Assembly: GCF_039655865.1 (NCBI RefSeq)
Contig: NZ_JBBYXL010000016.1
Span: 51,260 to 115,259, forward strand
Direction: 5' to 3'
Length of the DNA: 64,000 nucleotides
Source: Prosthecobacter sp. SYSU 5D2
GTDB lineage: Bacteria; Verrucomicrobiota; Verrucomicrobiia; Verrucomicrobiales; Verrucomicrobiaceae
Part shown: positions 25,530 through 34,396 of the stretch, in pieces
How positions within the stretch are numbered: the first letter of the stretch is position 1
How the letters are laid out: the number at the start of each line of letters is the position of its first letter
Position numbers and translations under genes: made by a program
Notes under the pieces: model-generated
Database searches by the model: none
What the model saw: only the letters and a program-made list of their open reading frames with translations
What the model was told of the DNA's origin: nothing

Positions 25530-26207
25530 ATGAAATCCAGCCTGTTACTTCCCCTCGCCCTTTTTTCCCTGCTCACCGCCGCCCGCGCTGACGACGCCTT
25601 CGTGCCCCTCTTCGACGGCAAAACCCTCACCGGCTGGGAGCAGCACAGCGGCACCGCCGAATACCGGGTGGAAAATGAAGCCATCGTCGGCAAGACCGTC
25701 CCCAATACCGGCAACTCCTTCCTCTGCACCGCCAAAAAATATGGCGACTTCATCCTGGAACTCGAATTCAAAGTGGACCTCTCCATGAACTCCGGCATCC
25801 AGTTCCGCAGCAACTTCTACGATAAGGACACCGAGATCGAAGTCGCCGGCAAAATGAAAAAGATCCCTGCCGACCGCGTCCACGGTTACCAGTTTGAGAT
25901 TGACCCCAGTCCCCGTGCTTTCACCGGTGGCGTCTATGACGAAGGCCGCCGCGGCTGGCTCTTCGACCTCAAGGAAAACGAAGCCGCCCGCAAAGCCTTC
26001 AAACAGGGCGACTGGAACAAAGCCCGCATCGAGTGCAAAGGCGACAGCATCAAGACCTTCATCAACGGCGTCCCTGCCGCCGACTTCAAAGACGCCATGA
26101 CAAAGGAGGGCGTCATTGCCCTCCAGGTCCACGGCGTCGGCAAAAAGACCGAAGCCATCGGCAAAGAAGTCATGTGGCGTAACATCCGCATCCAGGAGCT
26201 GAAGTAA
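25530..26207 (+). CDS. Exported DUF1080 (3-keto-disaccharide hydrolase-like) protein
   Basis: This 225-residue secreted protein has a signal peptide (MKSSLLLPLALFSLLTAARA) and one DUF1080 domain, a lectin-like beta sandwich abundant in PVC bacteria. Motifs are VPLFDGKTLTGWEQH, NSGIQFRS, and IKTFINGVPAADFKD. Characterised members hydrolyse 3-keto-glycosides, but many remain untested. The ATG at 25530 gives the signal; the GTG-like start at 25494 adds unrelated residues. It is 54 bases after the SnoaL-like gene, which does not by itself imply shared function. Confidence 0.9.
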   Translation: MKSSLLLPLALFSLLTAARADDAFVPLFDGKTLTGWEQHSGTAEYRVENEAIVGKTVPNTGNSFLCTAKKYGDFILELEFKVDLSMNSGIQFRSNFYDKDTEIEVAGKMKKIPADRVHGYQFEIDPSPRAFTGGVYDEGRRGWLFDLKENEAARKAFKQGDWNKARIECKGDSIKTFINGVPAADFKDAMTKEGVIALQVHGVGKKTEAIGKEVMWRNIRIQELK

Positions 26208-26580
26208 GATCCGGCGAGACGGCTTTCTGCCTGCAATCGAAGGCCGGTTGATCTCCCGATCCTGCACCTCCTGCGCAGGCCGGGCATCATCTGGCCTTCT
26301 TCATTTCGTCGTCCTTGCAGCCAGGAGTGGCCGAATCACTTTCACCCTACCGCCGCCCGCATTTCATCCACATAGCCATTTGCAATCCACTCCCCGGCAG
26401 GTCTGATAGAGCTTCCCGGAAGGAGAGGTTTTTAAACCACTAATGCTCAGCAATAGGCACTAATGTTTCAGAAGGAGGGGCATTAATGAATGGTCCCTCA
26501 TACGGGATTCCGGGCATTCATGTGGGCCACAATTTATGTGTGAATGCCTGCGTGTCTCATCTCCTGTGAATCGAGGGAGA
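26208..26580. other. Intergenic region with repeat B and stem-loops
   Basis: These 373 bases hold no supportable gene. A long-range stem GAAGGCC (26239-26245) with GGCCTTC (26293-26299) encloses an inner CCTGCGCAGG palindrome and may end the DUF1080 transcript. The CACTAAT repeat copy B lies at 26429-26470, and the stretch just after it has short inverted ATGAATG/CATTCAT pairs. No convincing promoter was seen for the downstream side. Confidence 0.5.
26429..26470. repeat. CACTAAT decamer repeat, copy B (single arm)
   Basis: ACCACTAATG, CTCAGCAATA and GGCACTAATG follow each other at ten-base spacing after a T-run and AAACC. The reverse complement of this copy is nearly identical over about 40 bases to copy C at 46182-46225 (a short insertion apart), and it matches the right arm of copy A at 767-804. 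It lies 111 bases downstream of, and is noncoding relative to, the tRNA-Val gene. Confidence 0.8.
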
Positions 26581-26655
26581 TGGTGCGCGGTACAGGATTC
26601 GAACCTGTGACCCCCACCATGTCAAGGTGATGCTCTACCACTGAGCTAACTGCGC
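26581..26655 (-). tRNA. tRNA-Val (GAC)
   Basis: On the minus strand the gene reads GCGCAGT...GCTCAGTGGTAGAGC, an anticodon arm TCACC-TTGACAT-GGTGG with anticodon GAC, and a T arm ACAGG-TTCGAAT-CCTGT, ending in an encoded CCA. All arms fold properly except for one A-C mismatch at the fifth acceptor pair. It decodes GUC and related Val codons. Confidence 0.95.
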
Positions 26656-26827
26656 GTTTGTCGGACGGATTCATTAATGCGTCCCTGGCGGGTGGGCAAC
26701 TGTTTTTTCAGGGGGTGTTGAAACGGCGACAGGAGAGAGGGGTGGGAGGAACAATTTCTCGCCTCGGGACGGGTTTGTTGTTAATGCTGGGGTTCACCCG
26801 CCGTTCAATCCAACCCTTCCTTCTTTT

Positions 26828-27751
26828 ATGATCTCACGCCGTTCCTTTCTGACCACCAGCCTGGGTGCCCTGGGCGCCACTGCTCTCCCCGCCATTGAAC
26901 CGATCAACCGCGCAGGGAAAAGCCGGATGCAGATCGGCGTGGCGGCGTATAGCTTCCGTGAGAAATTCCAGTGGTCGCGAGGCAAGGAGCAGAAGGCCAA
27001 GGACGGCGGGAAGCTCTGGAGCATCCTGGATTTCATTGACTGGTGCGCGGACAACAACGTGCCCGGAGCCGAGGTGACGAGCTATTTCTTCCCGCCGGAT
27101 GTGGATGAAAAATTTCTCCTGGAGGTGAAGCGCCATGCCTACCTGCGCGGGGTTCAACTGGCCGGGACGGCGGTGGGCAACAACTTTGCCCTGCCCAAGG
27201 GGGAGAAACTGGACGCCCAGATCGCCGATGTGAAGCGCTGGATTGACTATGCGGCGATCATGAGTGCGCCGCATATCCGGGTGTTTGCGGGGCCTGTGTC
27301 CAAGGAACTGAGCGAGGAGGAGGCCGTGGCCAACTGCCTGGCCGCCTACCAGGAATGCCTGGACTACGCCGGCACCAAGGGCGTCTTCCTGGGCCTGGAA
27401 AACCACGGCGGTATCGTCGCAGAGCCGGAAAATCTGATCAAGATGGTGAAAGCAGCCAACAGCCCCTGGGCCGGCATCAACTTCGACAGCGGTAATTTCC
27501 ACACCGAGGACCCCTATGCGGATCTGGAGAAGATTGCCCCATATTCTGTCAATGTGCAGCTCAAGATGGAAATCAGCCGCAAGGGTGTGCCCAAGGGAGA
27601 AGGAGAGCCGAGCGATGTGGACCGCGTGATCAAGATCCTGAAGGATGCCAATTACCAGGGCTGGTTCACCCTCGAATACGAAGTCAAAAACGTGGACCCT
27701 CTGGTGGAGGTACCGAAGGTCATCGAGATGCTGAGGCCGAAGCTGGCGTGA
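26828..27751 (+). CDS. Tat-exported sugar phosphate isomerase/epimerase-like protein
   Basis: This 307-residue xylose-isomerase-like TIM barrel begins MISRRSFLTTSLGALGATAL, a twin-arginine signal, so it is probably exported folded. Barrel features are visible: GVAAYSFREKF, GAEVTSYFFP, GLENHGGIVAEPENLIKM and INFDSGNFHTEDPYADLE, containing the acidic and His metal ligands of hydroxypyruvate isomerase/sugar epimerase relatives. Tat-exported barrels of this family are frequent in Verrucomicrobiota and Planctomycetota, and their substrates are mostly unknown. An MFS transporter gene follows after 186 bases, so a role in using an exogenous sugar is plausible. Confidence 0.88.
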   Translation: MISRRSFLTTSLGALGATALPAIEPINRAGKSRMQIGVAAYSFREKFQWSRGKEQKAKDGGKLWSILDFIDWCADNNVPGAEVTSYFFPPDVDEKFLLEVKRHAYLRGVQLAGTAVGNNFALPKGEKLDAQIADVKRWIDYAAIMSAPHIRVFAGPVSKELSEEEAVANCLAAYQECLDYAGTKGVFLGLENHGGIVAEPENLIKMVKAANSPWAGINFDSGNFHTEDPYADLEKIAPYSVNVQLKMEISRKGVPKGEGEPSDVDRVIKILKDANYQGWFTLEYEVKNVDPLVEVPKVIEMLRPKLA

Positions 27752-27937
27752 GGATGAGCATCTGGGTTATACCTCTGAAAAAATGACAGACCCGTAGCTG
27801 AATCAAGCTTATGACCTGAGCGTGCGTATTCATAACCTTCGCGATTCCCACCTGCGCCGCGCCGAAGCTTCATAAAAACAACTGCAATCAACAGCCAACC
27901 ATCGCCAGCAACTGCAAACAGCATTCCCCCTCCTCCC

Positions 27938-29383
27938 ATGCCTGCCCCTAAACTGACCTCCACCCAATGGCTGATCTGCTTCATTGCTTCGATCGGGTTC
28001 GCTTTCGACATTTACGAACTGCTCATGCTGCCGCTGATTGTGGGGCCGGCTTTGCAGGAGCTGCTGGGTGCGGCGCCTGGAACCCCGGAATTCAACAGCT
28101 GGGTGGGCAAGCTGTTTTATATTCCTGCCATTGCTGGGGGCATCTTTGGCCTGCTGGGGGGATACTTGACGGACATTTTGGGCCGGCGGCGCGTGCTGAC
28201 TTGGAGCATTTTGCTTTATGCCTTCGCAGCCTTTGCGGCGGGGTATTCCACCAGTGTGGAGATGCTGCTGTTTTTCCGCTGCCTGGTATTCATCGGTGTG
28301 TGCGTGGAATTTGTGGCGGCGGTGGCTTGGCTGGCGGAACTTTTCCCGGACCCGAAGCAGCGGGAGAAGGTGCTGGGCTATACGCAGGCGTTTTCCTCCA
28401 TCGGCGGTCTGCTGGTGGCGGTGGCCAACGGACTGTGCGTCAAATACTCGCTGAGCTTTCCGGCCATTCATTTCCCGGATTTCCTGAGCGGAATGTTTGG
28501 CGGCGGCACGGTGGCGGATGAGCACGCCGCCTGGCGTTATACGCTGATGTCCGGCCTGATTCCGGCCATCCCGCTCATCGTCATCCGTCCGTTCCTGCCG
28601 GAATCCCCGGCCTGGGCGCAGAAGAAGGCGGCGGGCACACTGAGGCGTCCAAGCATCGGCGAGCTGTTCACGCCGGAGCTGCGCCGCACCACGCTGGTGA
28701 CGACGGCGATGTTTGCCATGGCCTATGGGGCGGCCTTTGGGGCCATCCAGCACATTCCGCGCATCATTCCTGGGCTTCCGGAAGTGAAGGCCGCCGCAGT
28801 AGCGGCCTCGGAAGCGGCAGCGACGGAAAATGCGGGTAAACCGGCAGATGTGGTGAAGAAGCTGTCTGTGGTGGCCGGCAAAAAGGCGGAGCAATCCATC
28901 GCAGCGAACACCACAAAAATCCAGGAGGTGGGAGGCCTCGTGGGCCGCTTCATTCTGGCAGCACTGGCGGTGATCATCGTGAGCCGGCGCAAGCTGCTTC
29001 GGCTCTTTGTGGTGCCGGGGCTGGCGGTGATGCCCATAGTGTTTGCCTACTGTGCCGTGACGGGACTGATCCCGCTGCAGATCGGCATCTTCTTCGCGGG
29101 GCTGCTGACAGTGGCACAGTTCAGCTTCTGGGGGAATTACCTGCCGCGTGTGTACCCGATGCACCTGCGCGGCACGGGCGAAAGCTTTGCGGCCAACATT
29201 GGCGGGCGCCTCATCGGCACCTCTTTTGCCTGGGTGACGACGACACTGGCGACGACTACAGATCTGGCAGCGGCTCCGGCCAAGCTGGCCTACACGGCGG
29301 CGGCGGTGGGCTTTGGGGTTTATTTCATGAGCCTGATCCTGTCGTTCTTCCTGCCTGAGCCAAAGGAAGAGCTGATGGATTGA
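27938..29383 (+). CDS. MFS sugar/metabolite transporter with long Ala-rich loop
   Basis: This 481-residue major facilitator protein has typical half motifs (GGYLTDILGRRRVLTWSILL and later NIGGRLIGTSFAW). It begins MPAPKLTSTQWLICFIASIG and has about twelve membrane spans. A hydrophilic segment of roughly 55 residues rich in Ala, Lys and Val (near residues 285-335, PEVKAAAVAASEAAATENA) lies between spans seven and eight, unusual in length for a periplasmic loop. Substrate is unknown; the neighbouring sugar isomerase suggests a sugar or sugar acid. Confidence 0.88.
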   Translation: MPAPKLTSTQWLICFIASIGFAFDIYELLMLPLIVGPALQELLGAAPGTPEFNSWVGKLFYIPAIAGGIFGLLGGYLTDILGRRRVLTWSILLYAFAAFAAGYSTSVEMLLFFRCLVFIGVCVEFVAAVAWLAELFPDPKQREKVLGYTQAFSSIGGLLVAVANGLCVKYSLSFPAIHFPDFLSGMFGGGTVADEHAAWRYTLMSGLIPAIPLIVIRPFLPESPAWAQKKAAGTLRRPSIGELFTPELRRTTLVTTAMFAMAYGAAFGAIQHIPRIIPGLPEVKAAAVAASEAAATENAGKPADVVKKLSVVAGKKAEQSIAANTTKIQEVGGLVGRFILAALAVIIVSRRKLLRLFVVPGLAVMPIVFAYCAVTGLIPLQIGIFFAGLLTVAQFSFWGNYLPRVYPMHLRGTGESFAANIGGRLIGTSFAWVTTTLATTTDLAAAPAKLAYTAAAVGFGVYFMSLILSFFLPEPKEELMD

Positions 29384-29396
29384 TCCGGCGTACAGT

Positions 29397-29442
29397 ACTC
29401 ATCACTCCCTGTCCCGCGACTGCGGCGATCCGAGTGATGAGT
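29397..29442. repeat. Eleven-bp inverted repeat between convergent genes
   Basis: ACTCATCACTC (29397-29407) is matched by GAGTGATGAGT (29432-29442) across a 24-base loop, 14 bases after the MFS stop. Its position between convergent genes suggests a bidirectional transcript end or an mRNA 3' stem. There is no T-run, so a classical terminator is not supported. Confidence 0.5.
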
Positions 29443-29536
29443 CTGGAAAGTTTGAATCGCCCACGTTGACGAACTATGGGCGAGGCGCTCGTCTGGAAGC
29501 TTGGTTCAGTGAACATCACTCGGAGAGTGATGAATA

Positions 29537-30223
29537 CTATACCGGCAGCTCAAGCATCCGCCACTGGCTGGGGGCCAGATCATCCAGGGTATAGGGTCCA
29601 AAGCGGCTGCGGTGGAGTTTTTCCACATGCCAGCCCTGGCTGGCGAACATGCGGCGGACCTGGTGATACCGGCCTTCCATGAGGGTGAGGCGGGCGGTGA
29701 GGGGGGCGGTGATTTCGAGCTGGGCGGGGAGGCAGGGCCGGTCCTCGCCACGGAGCATGACGCTGCCGCTGGCGAAGGTGGCGACGAGGGCGGGATCCAG
29801 CTCGCGGTCCACGGTGACTTCGTAGATCTTTTCCACTTCGGCCTTGGGGGAGGTGAACTGGTGGACGAGGGGGCCGAGGTCGGTGATGAGGATGAGGCCG
29901 CTGGTGTCCTTGTCCAGCCGGCCGATGCTGGTGACGGCGGGCTTGCGGGCCATCCACCGAGGCGGCAGCAGCTCATAGATGGTGGGGCCTTCGCCATCGC
30001 TGTGGGTGCAGACGTGGCCTAACGGCTTGTGTAACATGGCGAGCAGGCCGTGGGGGGCCTCCAGCGTTTCTCCATCCAGGGTGATGTCTTCCGGCTCCAC
30101 CTTGGTGTCGGCTTTTTTCAGAACTTCTCCAGCCCGGCGTACACGACCGGATTTGACAAAATCCGCGACTTCCCGGCGCGAACCGTAGCCGAGGGAGGAG
30201 AGCAGTTGATCAAGGCGGGGCAC
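29537..30223 (-). CDS. RsuA/RluB-family pseudouridine synthase
   Basis: This 228-residue enzyme isomerises uridine to pseudouridine in rRNA. An N-terminal S4 domain (MPRLDQLLSSLGYGSRREVA) is followed by the catalytic domain with SIGRLDKDTSGLILITD, which holds the catalytic Asp, and GRYHQVRRMFASQGWHVEKL. Size and motif set fit the RsuA/RluB/RluE branch; which rRNA position is modified cannot be read off. It ends a run of same-strand genes; the RraB-like gene upstream is 34 bases away. Confidence 0.93.
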   Translation of the reverse strand: MPRLDQLLSSLGYGSRREVADFVKSGRVRRAGEVLKKADTKVEPEDITLDGETLEAPHGLLAMLHKPLGHVCTHSDGEGPTIYELLPPRWMARKPAVTSIGRLDKDTSGLILITDLGPLVHQFTSPKAEVEKIYEVTVDRELDPALVATFASGSVMLRGEDRPCLPAQLEITAPLTARLTLMEGRYHQVRRMFASQGWHVEKLHRSRFGPYTLDDLAPSQWRMLELPV

Positions 30224-30257
30224 CGGCGCAGGCTAGCGATGCGGAGGGAGGGTGCAA

Positions 30258-30644
30258 TTACTCGCTCTCGTTTTGGATGGGACCGATGTCCATGCCATCG
30301 TAGCAGTCCAGGCCTTGCTCATGGGCGAAGAGGTAAAGCTCGTCGTTGCGGGCATCCAGAGTCTGCGGGGTGTGCATCTCCTCCTTCTCCACATGCAGCC
30401 ACCAGGGGCGGGAGGCTCCGGGGGTTTCTTCATCAAGCTGGTAGATGTTCACAAAGCGGTAGCCTTCTCTAACGAGGATATCCCGTGCCTTCTCCAGGGC
30501 GGCGGGCTCATGGTGAGTGAAGAAGTAACCCCAGAGCATGTCGCCAGCCATGTTCCAGTCCGTCTTTTCGACGATGCTGGCGAACATCTTCTGGAGCATT
30601 TCGATGGTGATGGTTTTGGGCTGGCGGGGCTGGGGGTCGGACAT
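30258..30644 (-). CDS. RraB-like protein (RNase E regulator domain)
   Basis: From the ATG at 30644 the protein is 128 residues and soluble. Its body, with KARDILVREGYRFVNIYQLD, LHVEKEEMHTPQTLD and the ending GLDCYDGMDIGPI, fits the RraB/ribonuclease E inhibitor domain pattern (strand-helix pairs ending in an acidic Tyr-Asp-Gly block). RraB binds RNase E in gammaproteobacteria, whereas Verrucomicrobiota have different RNase E/G distributions, so a mechanistic match is uncertain. A longer frame beginning at 30803 overlaps the downstream-coded gene and is unlikely. Confidence 0.7.
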   Translation of the reverse strand: MSDPQPRQPKTITIEMLQKMFASIVEKTDWNMAGDMLWGYFFTHHEPAALEKARDILVREGYRFVNIYQLDEETPGASRPWWLHVEKEEMHTPQTLDARNDELYLFAHEQGLDCYDGMDIGPIQNESE

Positions 30645-30690
30645 GGGAGAAAATGAAGGCACCAAGCGGTCTGTTGAAAAGCCGAATGAA

Positions 30691-31017
30691 TCATTTCCCG
30701 GAGTTTTTTTCGTCCAGGATTTCGCCGAGTTCATCCACGGAGGCGTTGCCTTGAAAACTGGGGGAGAAGGGATCCAGGCGGTCACTGCGGCGTTTGAGGC
30801 CAAGGAAGATGAGGCCGATGGCTGCCGTGAGGCCAGCCCGTGCCCATTGGTAGTTCATCAGGTTTCGGAACTCTGCCGGCTGGGTCACGCGGTCTGCCTT
30901 GCTGCTGCTGGCACTGCGGGGGGCCCTCACTTCCACCTGGCCGGAGAGTGATTCCTGAATGCCATCGGCCAAGAAGATCAAGGAAAGCAGAAGGAGACCG
31001 TAAGCGAGCCATTTCAT
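30691..31017 (-). CDS. Small two-span membrane protein
   Basis: This 108-residue protein is unknown to me. It has an N-terminal hydrophobic segment (MKWLAYGLLLLSLIFLAD), a polar Ser/Ala/Lys linker, a second hydrophobic segment (AGLTAAIGLIFLGL) and a charged C-terminal tail. It lies 15 bases downstream of panC on the same strand and is probably co-transcribed. The reading frame is supported by clean membrane segments and by close packing between neighbours. Confidence 0.65.
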   Translation of the reverse strand: MKWLAYGLLLLSLIFLADGIQESLSGQVEVRAPRSASSSKADRVTQPAEFRNLMNYQWARAGLTAAIGLIFLGLKRRSDRLDPFSPSFQGNASVDELGEILDEKNSGK

Positions 31018-31032
31018 AAATGAAGGGTCAGT

Positions 31033-31878
31033 TTATCTGACCAGTTCAATGTTATCAATGAGCCGCGCTTTGTCGAAGAAAACGGCGAGGGCGATGAGGC
31101 CGTTGTTCTGAACCAGGTCCAGGGGCTGGAGGGTGTCGCGGTCCACGATGGAGATGTAGTCTTTGCGGCCGAGGGTGGCTTCATCGGCGAGGTAGTAGTG
31201 GATGATCTCCAGAAGGCGGCGGGTGCCGGTAACGCCGGTGAGCCAGGCGTCGCGGGCTTTTAACAAGGCGGCGCGCAGAGCGGGGGCCTGGGCGCGCTCG
31301 GCAGGGGTGAGGTAGCGGTTGCGGGAGCTCATGGCCAGGCCATCGGGCTCGCGGACGGTGTCGATGCCGTGGATGTCCACGGGGAAGTCCAGGTCTCGCA
31401 CCAGACGGCGGATGATGGCGAGCTGCTGGTAGTCTTTTTTGCCAAAGAGGGCATCGTCCGGCTGGACGAAGTTGAAGAGCTTGGCGACGACCGTGCAGAC
31501 GCCGTCGAAGTGGCCTGGGCGGCTGGCTCCGCAAAGGACGTTGGAGAGGCTGGTTTCATGAATTTGAATGCTGCGGTCGTGGTGATAGACCTCCTTCACG
31601 GCGGGAGCGAAGACCATGTCGGCCCCGGCTTCCTGGCAGATGGCCAGGTCGGTTTCCAGGGTGCGGGGATAGCGGTCAAAGTCTTCATTTGGCCCGAACT
31701 GGAGCGGATTGACAAAGATGCTGGCGACTACCTGGGCGTCAGGTCCTGCCATTTTGCGCGCCTCGCGGATGAGGGTGGCGTGGCCTTCATGCAGGGCGCC
31801 CATGGTGGGGACGAAGTAAACTCTGTCGGCGGCCTTTCTCCAGGCGCGCAGTTCTTTCACAGTCTCGATCAATGTCAT
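31033..31878 (-). CDS. panC: Pantothenate synthetase
   Basis: This enzyme joins pantoate and beta-alanine with ATP to make pantothenate, the precursor of coenzyme A, in the cytoplasm. The 281-residue length is normal. Motifs are VYFVPTMGALHEGHATLI (HIGH-like ATP site), SIFVNPLQFGPNEDFDRYPR, RPGHFDGVCTVVAKLFN and ALFGKKDYQQLAII. It overlaps the ABC permease stop by four bases. CoaC and coaB, two later steps of the same pathway, lie at 54.3-55.5 kb, but panB and panD are not in the window. Confidence 0.96.
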   Translation of the reverse strand: MTLIETVKELRAWRKAADRVYFVPTMGALHEGHATLIREARKMAGPDAQVVASIFVNPLQFGPNEDFDRYPRTLETDLAICQEAGADMVFAPAVKEVYHHDRSIQIHETSLSNVLCGASRPGHFDGVCTVVAKLFNFVQPDDALFGKKDYQQLAIIRRLVRDLDFPVDIHGIDTVREPDGLAMSSRNRYLTPAERAQAPALRAALLKARDAWLTGVTGTRRLLEIIHYYLADEATLGRKDYISIVDRDTLQPLDLVQNNGLIALAVFFDKARLIDNIELVR

Positions 31879-32723
31879 GATTTCAGGTCTCTGGATTCGA
31901 ATACGGCGGCACCCACAATGAAGAGGGAGGCATTCACGGCCGCCAGGGCGGTGTAGTCGCGGATGATGACGGGCCAGGGGATGTCCTGGGACAGGATGCG
32001 GGCCCAGCTGATGATGTGCTTGGTGAGCAGGAGGTGGTCATAGCTCTCCATGAAACCGGTTTCCCGCAGGATGCGGTCAATGAGGAAATAGGACAGCGCG
32101 GCGATGGTGGCGGCAGCCGGCTTGATGGGAAAGCAGGAGAGGAAAAAGGCAATGCTGCTGACTGTGGTCATGCTGAGTGAGAGAAAGAGGGAGGCCAGGG
32201 CAAAGCGTTCCATGCCTTGCCCCCAGTCATAAAATTCCAGAACGCCGACATCCGGAACCATCGCAAAAAATCCGCCGCCCCAGCCTTTGACGGACAGGCC
32301 TAACAAAAAGGCTGTCCAGGTGATGAACTGCACCAGGGCGATGGTGTAGCCGATGCAGGTGAGGTACTTGATGAAGAGCAGGCGCACGCGGCTGATGGGG
32401 CGCACGAGCAGCATGCGGTAATGGCCGTCTTCATTTTCCTTGGCCACGATGTCACCTGCGACGAGGGCCAGATAAATCGCACCGAGCAGCACGACGGAGA
32501 AACCGAGGATGACCTGGGCCAGGGTGAGCGCGGAAAAGTAATGCTCAAAGGACTGCCCCTGGCGGGAGATCATCCGCTCAAAGATGCGCTCCACCCCTTG
32601 CAGGCGGAAGACAATCAGCAGTACGATTTCCAGAAGCAGAAAGGCCCCAAAACCGATGTAGGTGCGGCGGCGGGCGAAGAGCTTCAGCAGTTCACCCTGC
32701 CACTGGCGGAGGAAGAGGATCAT
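31875..32723 (-). CDS. ABC-2 type transporter permease
   Basis: This 282-residue integral membrane protein has about six hydrophobic segments, beginning with GFGAFLLLEIVLLIVFRL, and the ABC-2 pattern NEDGHYRMLLVRPISRVRLL that couples to the ATPase. It overlaps panC by four bases and the ATP-binding gene by four bases. Together with the ATPase it should form an export or membrane-remodelling transporter of unknown substrate. Its linkage with panC is unlikely to mean pantothenate transport. Confidence 0.9.
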   Translation of the reverse strand: MILFLRQWQGELLKLFARRRTYIGFGAFLLLEIVLLIVFRLQGVERIFERMISRQGQSFEHYFSALTLAQVILGFSVVLLGAIYLALVAGDIVAKENEDGHYRMLLVRPISRVRLLFIKYLTCIGYTIALVQFITWTAFLLGLSVKGWGGGFFAMVPDVGVLEFYDWGQGMERFALASLFLSLSMTTVSSIAFFLSCFPIKPAAATIAALSYFLIDRILRETGFMESYDHLLLTKHIISWARILSQDIPWPVIIRDYTALAAVNASLFIVGAAVFESRDLKS

Positions 32724-33613
32724 GGAGCAGTGAGGCCGAGGTAAAATTCTTCCAGGGTGGGTTTGTGCGGCTGCCAGGAGTCCACCCGCACACCCGCCTC
32801 CACCAGGGTTTTCAGCAGCTCATGGCCGATGAGATGAGGCGGCAGCTCGACGAGATTCGTCACGGGGTCGATCATGGCTCCGGCGCGCGAGATGACGTCT
32901 TTGGCCTTGGCGGCATCCCGTGTCTGGAGGTGAAAGACGCCCTGTTTTTTTTCCTGCGAGGGCACGGGACCCTCGTACATTTTTTTACCCTGTTTAAGGA
33001 TGACGCAGCGATCGCACATCTGCTCCACTTCGACGAGGAGATGGGAGTTCAGCAGAATGGTCATGCCGAACTCTGCACGGAGTTTGAGGATGAACTCGCG
33101 GAATTCACGAATGCCTTCGGGGTCGAGTCCATCGGTGGGCTCGTCTAACAACAAGCACTTCGGAAGCGGCATCAGTGCCTGGGCGAGCGCGAGGCGCTGG
33201 CGCATGCCGTGGCTGTAGGTCTTGGTTTTGTGATGGGCGCGGTCGGCGAGGTTGACCAACTTCAGGATGCGCCGGGCCTCCTCTTCATCCCACCAGCCGG
33301 AAAGGGAGCACAGCACGCGCAGGTTCTGCCAGCCGGTGAGGTATTCATAAAAGTGAGCGGCCTCATAGATGGCGCCGACATGGCTCAGGGCCAGAGAGCG
33401 ATGCTGCTGGACGGAATGGCCGGCGATGCGCACCTCGCCCTCGTCAGGGCGGACCATGCCGAGGGTGATGCCGAGGATGGTGCTTTTTCCCGCGCCATTG
33501 TGGCCCAGCAGCCCCAGGATTTCTCCCTGGCGCATCTCAAAGCTGACGTCATCCAACGCCAGACGGCCATTGGGCCAGCGTTTGATGAGATTGCGAACTT
33601 CGAGGAGGGCCAT
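32720..33613 (-). CDS. ABC transporter ATP-binding protein
   Basis: This 297-residue ATPase has all motifs: Walker A GHNGAGKST, signature YSHGMRQRLALAQAL, Walker B LLLDEPTDGLDPEG and the switch His in LNSHLL. The C-terminal 80 residues match the helix-rich tail seen in ABC-2 ATPases of the drug and bacteriocin-export type. It overlaps the permease by four bases and is its partner. Confidence 0.95.
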   Translation of the reverse strand: MALLEVRNLIKRWPNGRLALDDVSFEMRQGEILGLLGHNGAGKSTILGITLGMVRPDEGEVRIAGHSVQQHRSLALSHVGAIYEAAHFYEYLTGWQNLRVLCSLSGWWDEEEARRILKLVNLADRAHHKTKTYSHGMRQRLALAQALMPLPKCLLLDEPTDGLDPEGIREFREFILKLRAEFGMTILLNSHLLVEVEQMCDRCVILKQGKKMYEGPVPSQEKKQGVFHLQTRDAAKAKDVISRAGAMIDPVTNLVELPPHLIGHELLKTLVEAGVRVDSWQPHKPTLEEFYLGLTAP

Positions 33614-33670
33614 TAGGAATGCTCAGCATGGCGGAGGCGGTGCCACCTCGCCAACAGGAATCTTTACCCC

Positions 33671-34327
33671 TTAGTGTCCTATGGTGAAGGTCACCCCGCC
33701 GACACGCCCCCGGATGCTGCTGCCAAAGTGGTGATGCGATCCATGATAGGGCGGACAGTGCCGAAAGACAGGATACCCGCCCAAACCGAATCCACCAAAG
33801 CCGTAGCCCAGGTAGCCGGGGAAACCCCAGGCCCGGTCGCGATAGCCAGCTCCCCGATAATCGCGGCTGTCAAAAACGGCTCCGAGTGCGGGGACTTCCG
33901 GAACGATGGACGGATTCGGCGGTGGGGCCTTGGCAGCAGCTTCCAGAGCCGCGCGGGCCAGGATTTCCTCACCGCGCAGGCGTGCCAGCTCGATCTGCTG
34001 GGCCATGAGGAGGGCCTCAGTGCGCTGCTCATCCTGCTCGCGGCGGATGGCCGCCAGTTCTTTGCGGCGCAGCTCCTGTTCGTATTGATAAGATGCAGCC
34101 TCTTCAGGATCATAACCCAGACGGTTGCGCCATTCCTGGGACAGGTCGGTGAAGAGGACCTTGGCCGCGCCATTGGCGTGAGTGAAGGAGACGCCGTCGG
34201 GATGCACCTTGACGATCTTGCACTGCGTGTAGGTTTTTCCCGTGAGGGTGGAGATCCTGGCAATCGGAGCGGCCTGCAATGACGCCGCCGCCAGCAGCGG
34301 AAGCAGGAGGAGCGTGAAAGCTTTCAT
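33671..34327 (-). CDS. Secreted verrucomicrobial protein, unknown function
   Basis: From the ATG at 34327 the protein has 218 residues with a signal peptide (MKAFTLLLLPLLAAASLQA). A short beta domain (GKTYTQCKIVKVHPDGVSFT ... VLFTDLSQEWRNRLGYDPE) is a pattern I have seen in other verrucomicrobial secreted proteins. A charged helical stretch follows (YEQELRRKELAAIRREQDEQ), then a Gly/Tyr/Phe-rich tail (YLGYGFGGFGLGGY). The earlier in-frame ATG at 34390 lacks signal character. Function is unknown. Confidence 0.75.
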   Translation of the reverse strand: MKAFTLLLLPLLAAASLQAAPIARISTLTGKTYTQCKIVKVHPDGVSFTHANGAAKVLFTDLSQEWRNRLGYDPEEAASYQYEQELRRKELAAIRREQDEQRTEALLMAQQIELARLRGEEILARAALEAAAKAPPPNPSIVPEVPALGAVFDSRDYRGAGYRDRAWGFPGYLGYGFGGFGLGGYPVFRHCPPYHGSHHHFGSSIRGRVGGVTFTIGH

Positions 34328-34396
34328 GACAGTCTTGTTAGACGGCTCAGAGCAGCATTCCTTCAAATTTGGCGGCGTCAAGGACCGCAACGAGGG

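Noticed and set aside
26581..26655. tRNA pseudogene because of the A-C acceptor mismatch
   Set aside because: All arms, the anticodon loop, T loop and encoded CCA are intact; a single acceptor mismatch is tolerated in functional tRNAs.
27830..29164. 444-codon open frame antisense to the MFS transporter
   Set aside because: His/Arg/Gln-rich composition typical of antisense frames in GC-rich DNA; the sense strand has an unambiguous transporter.
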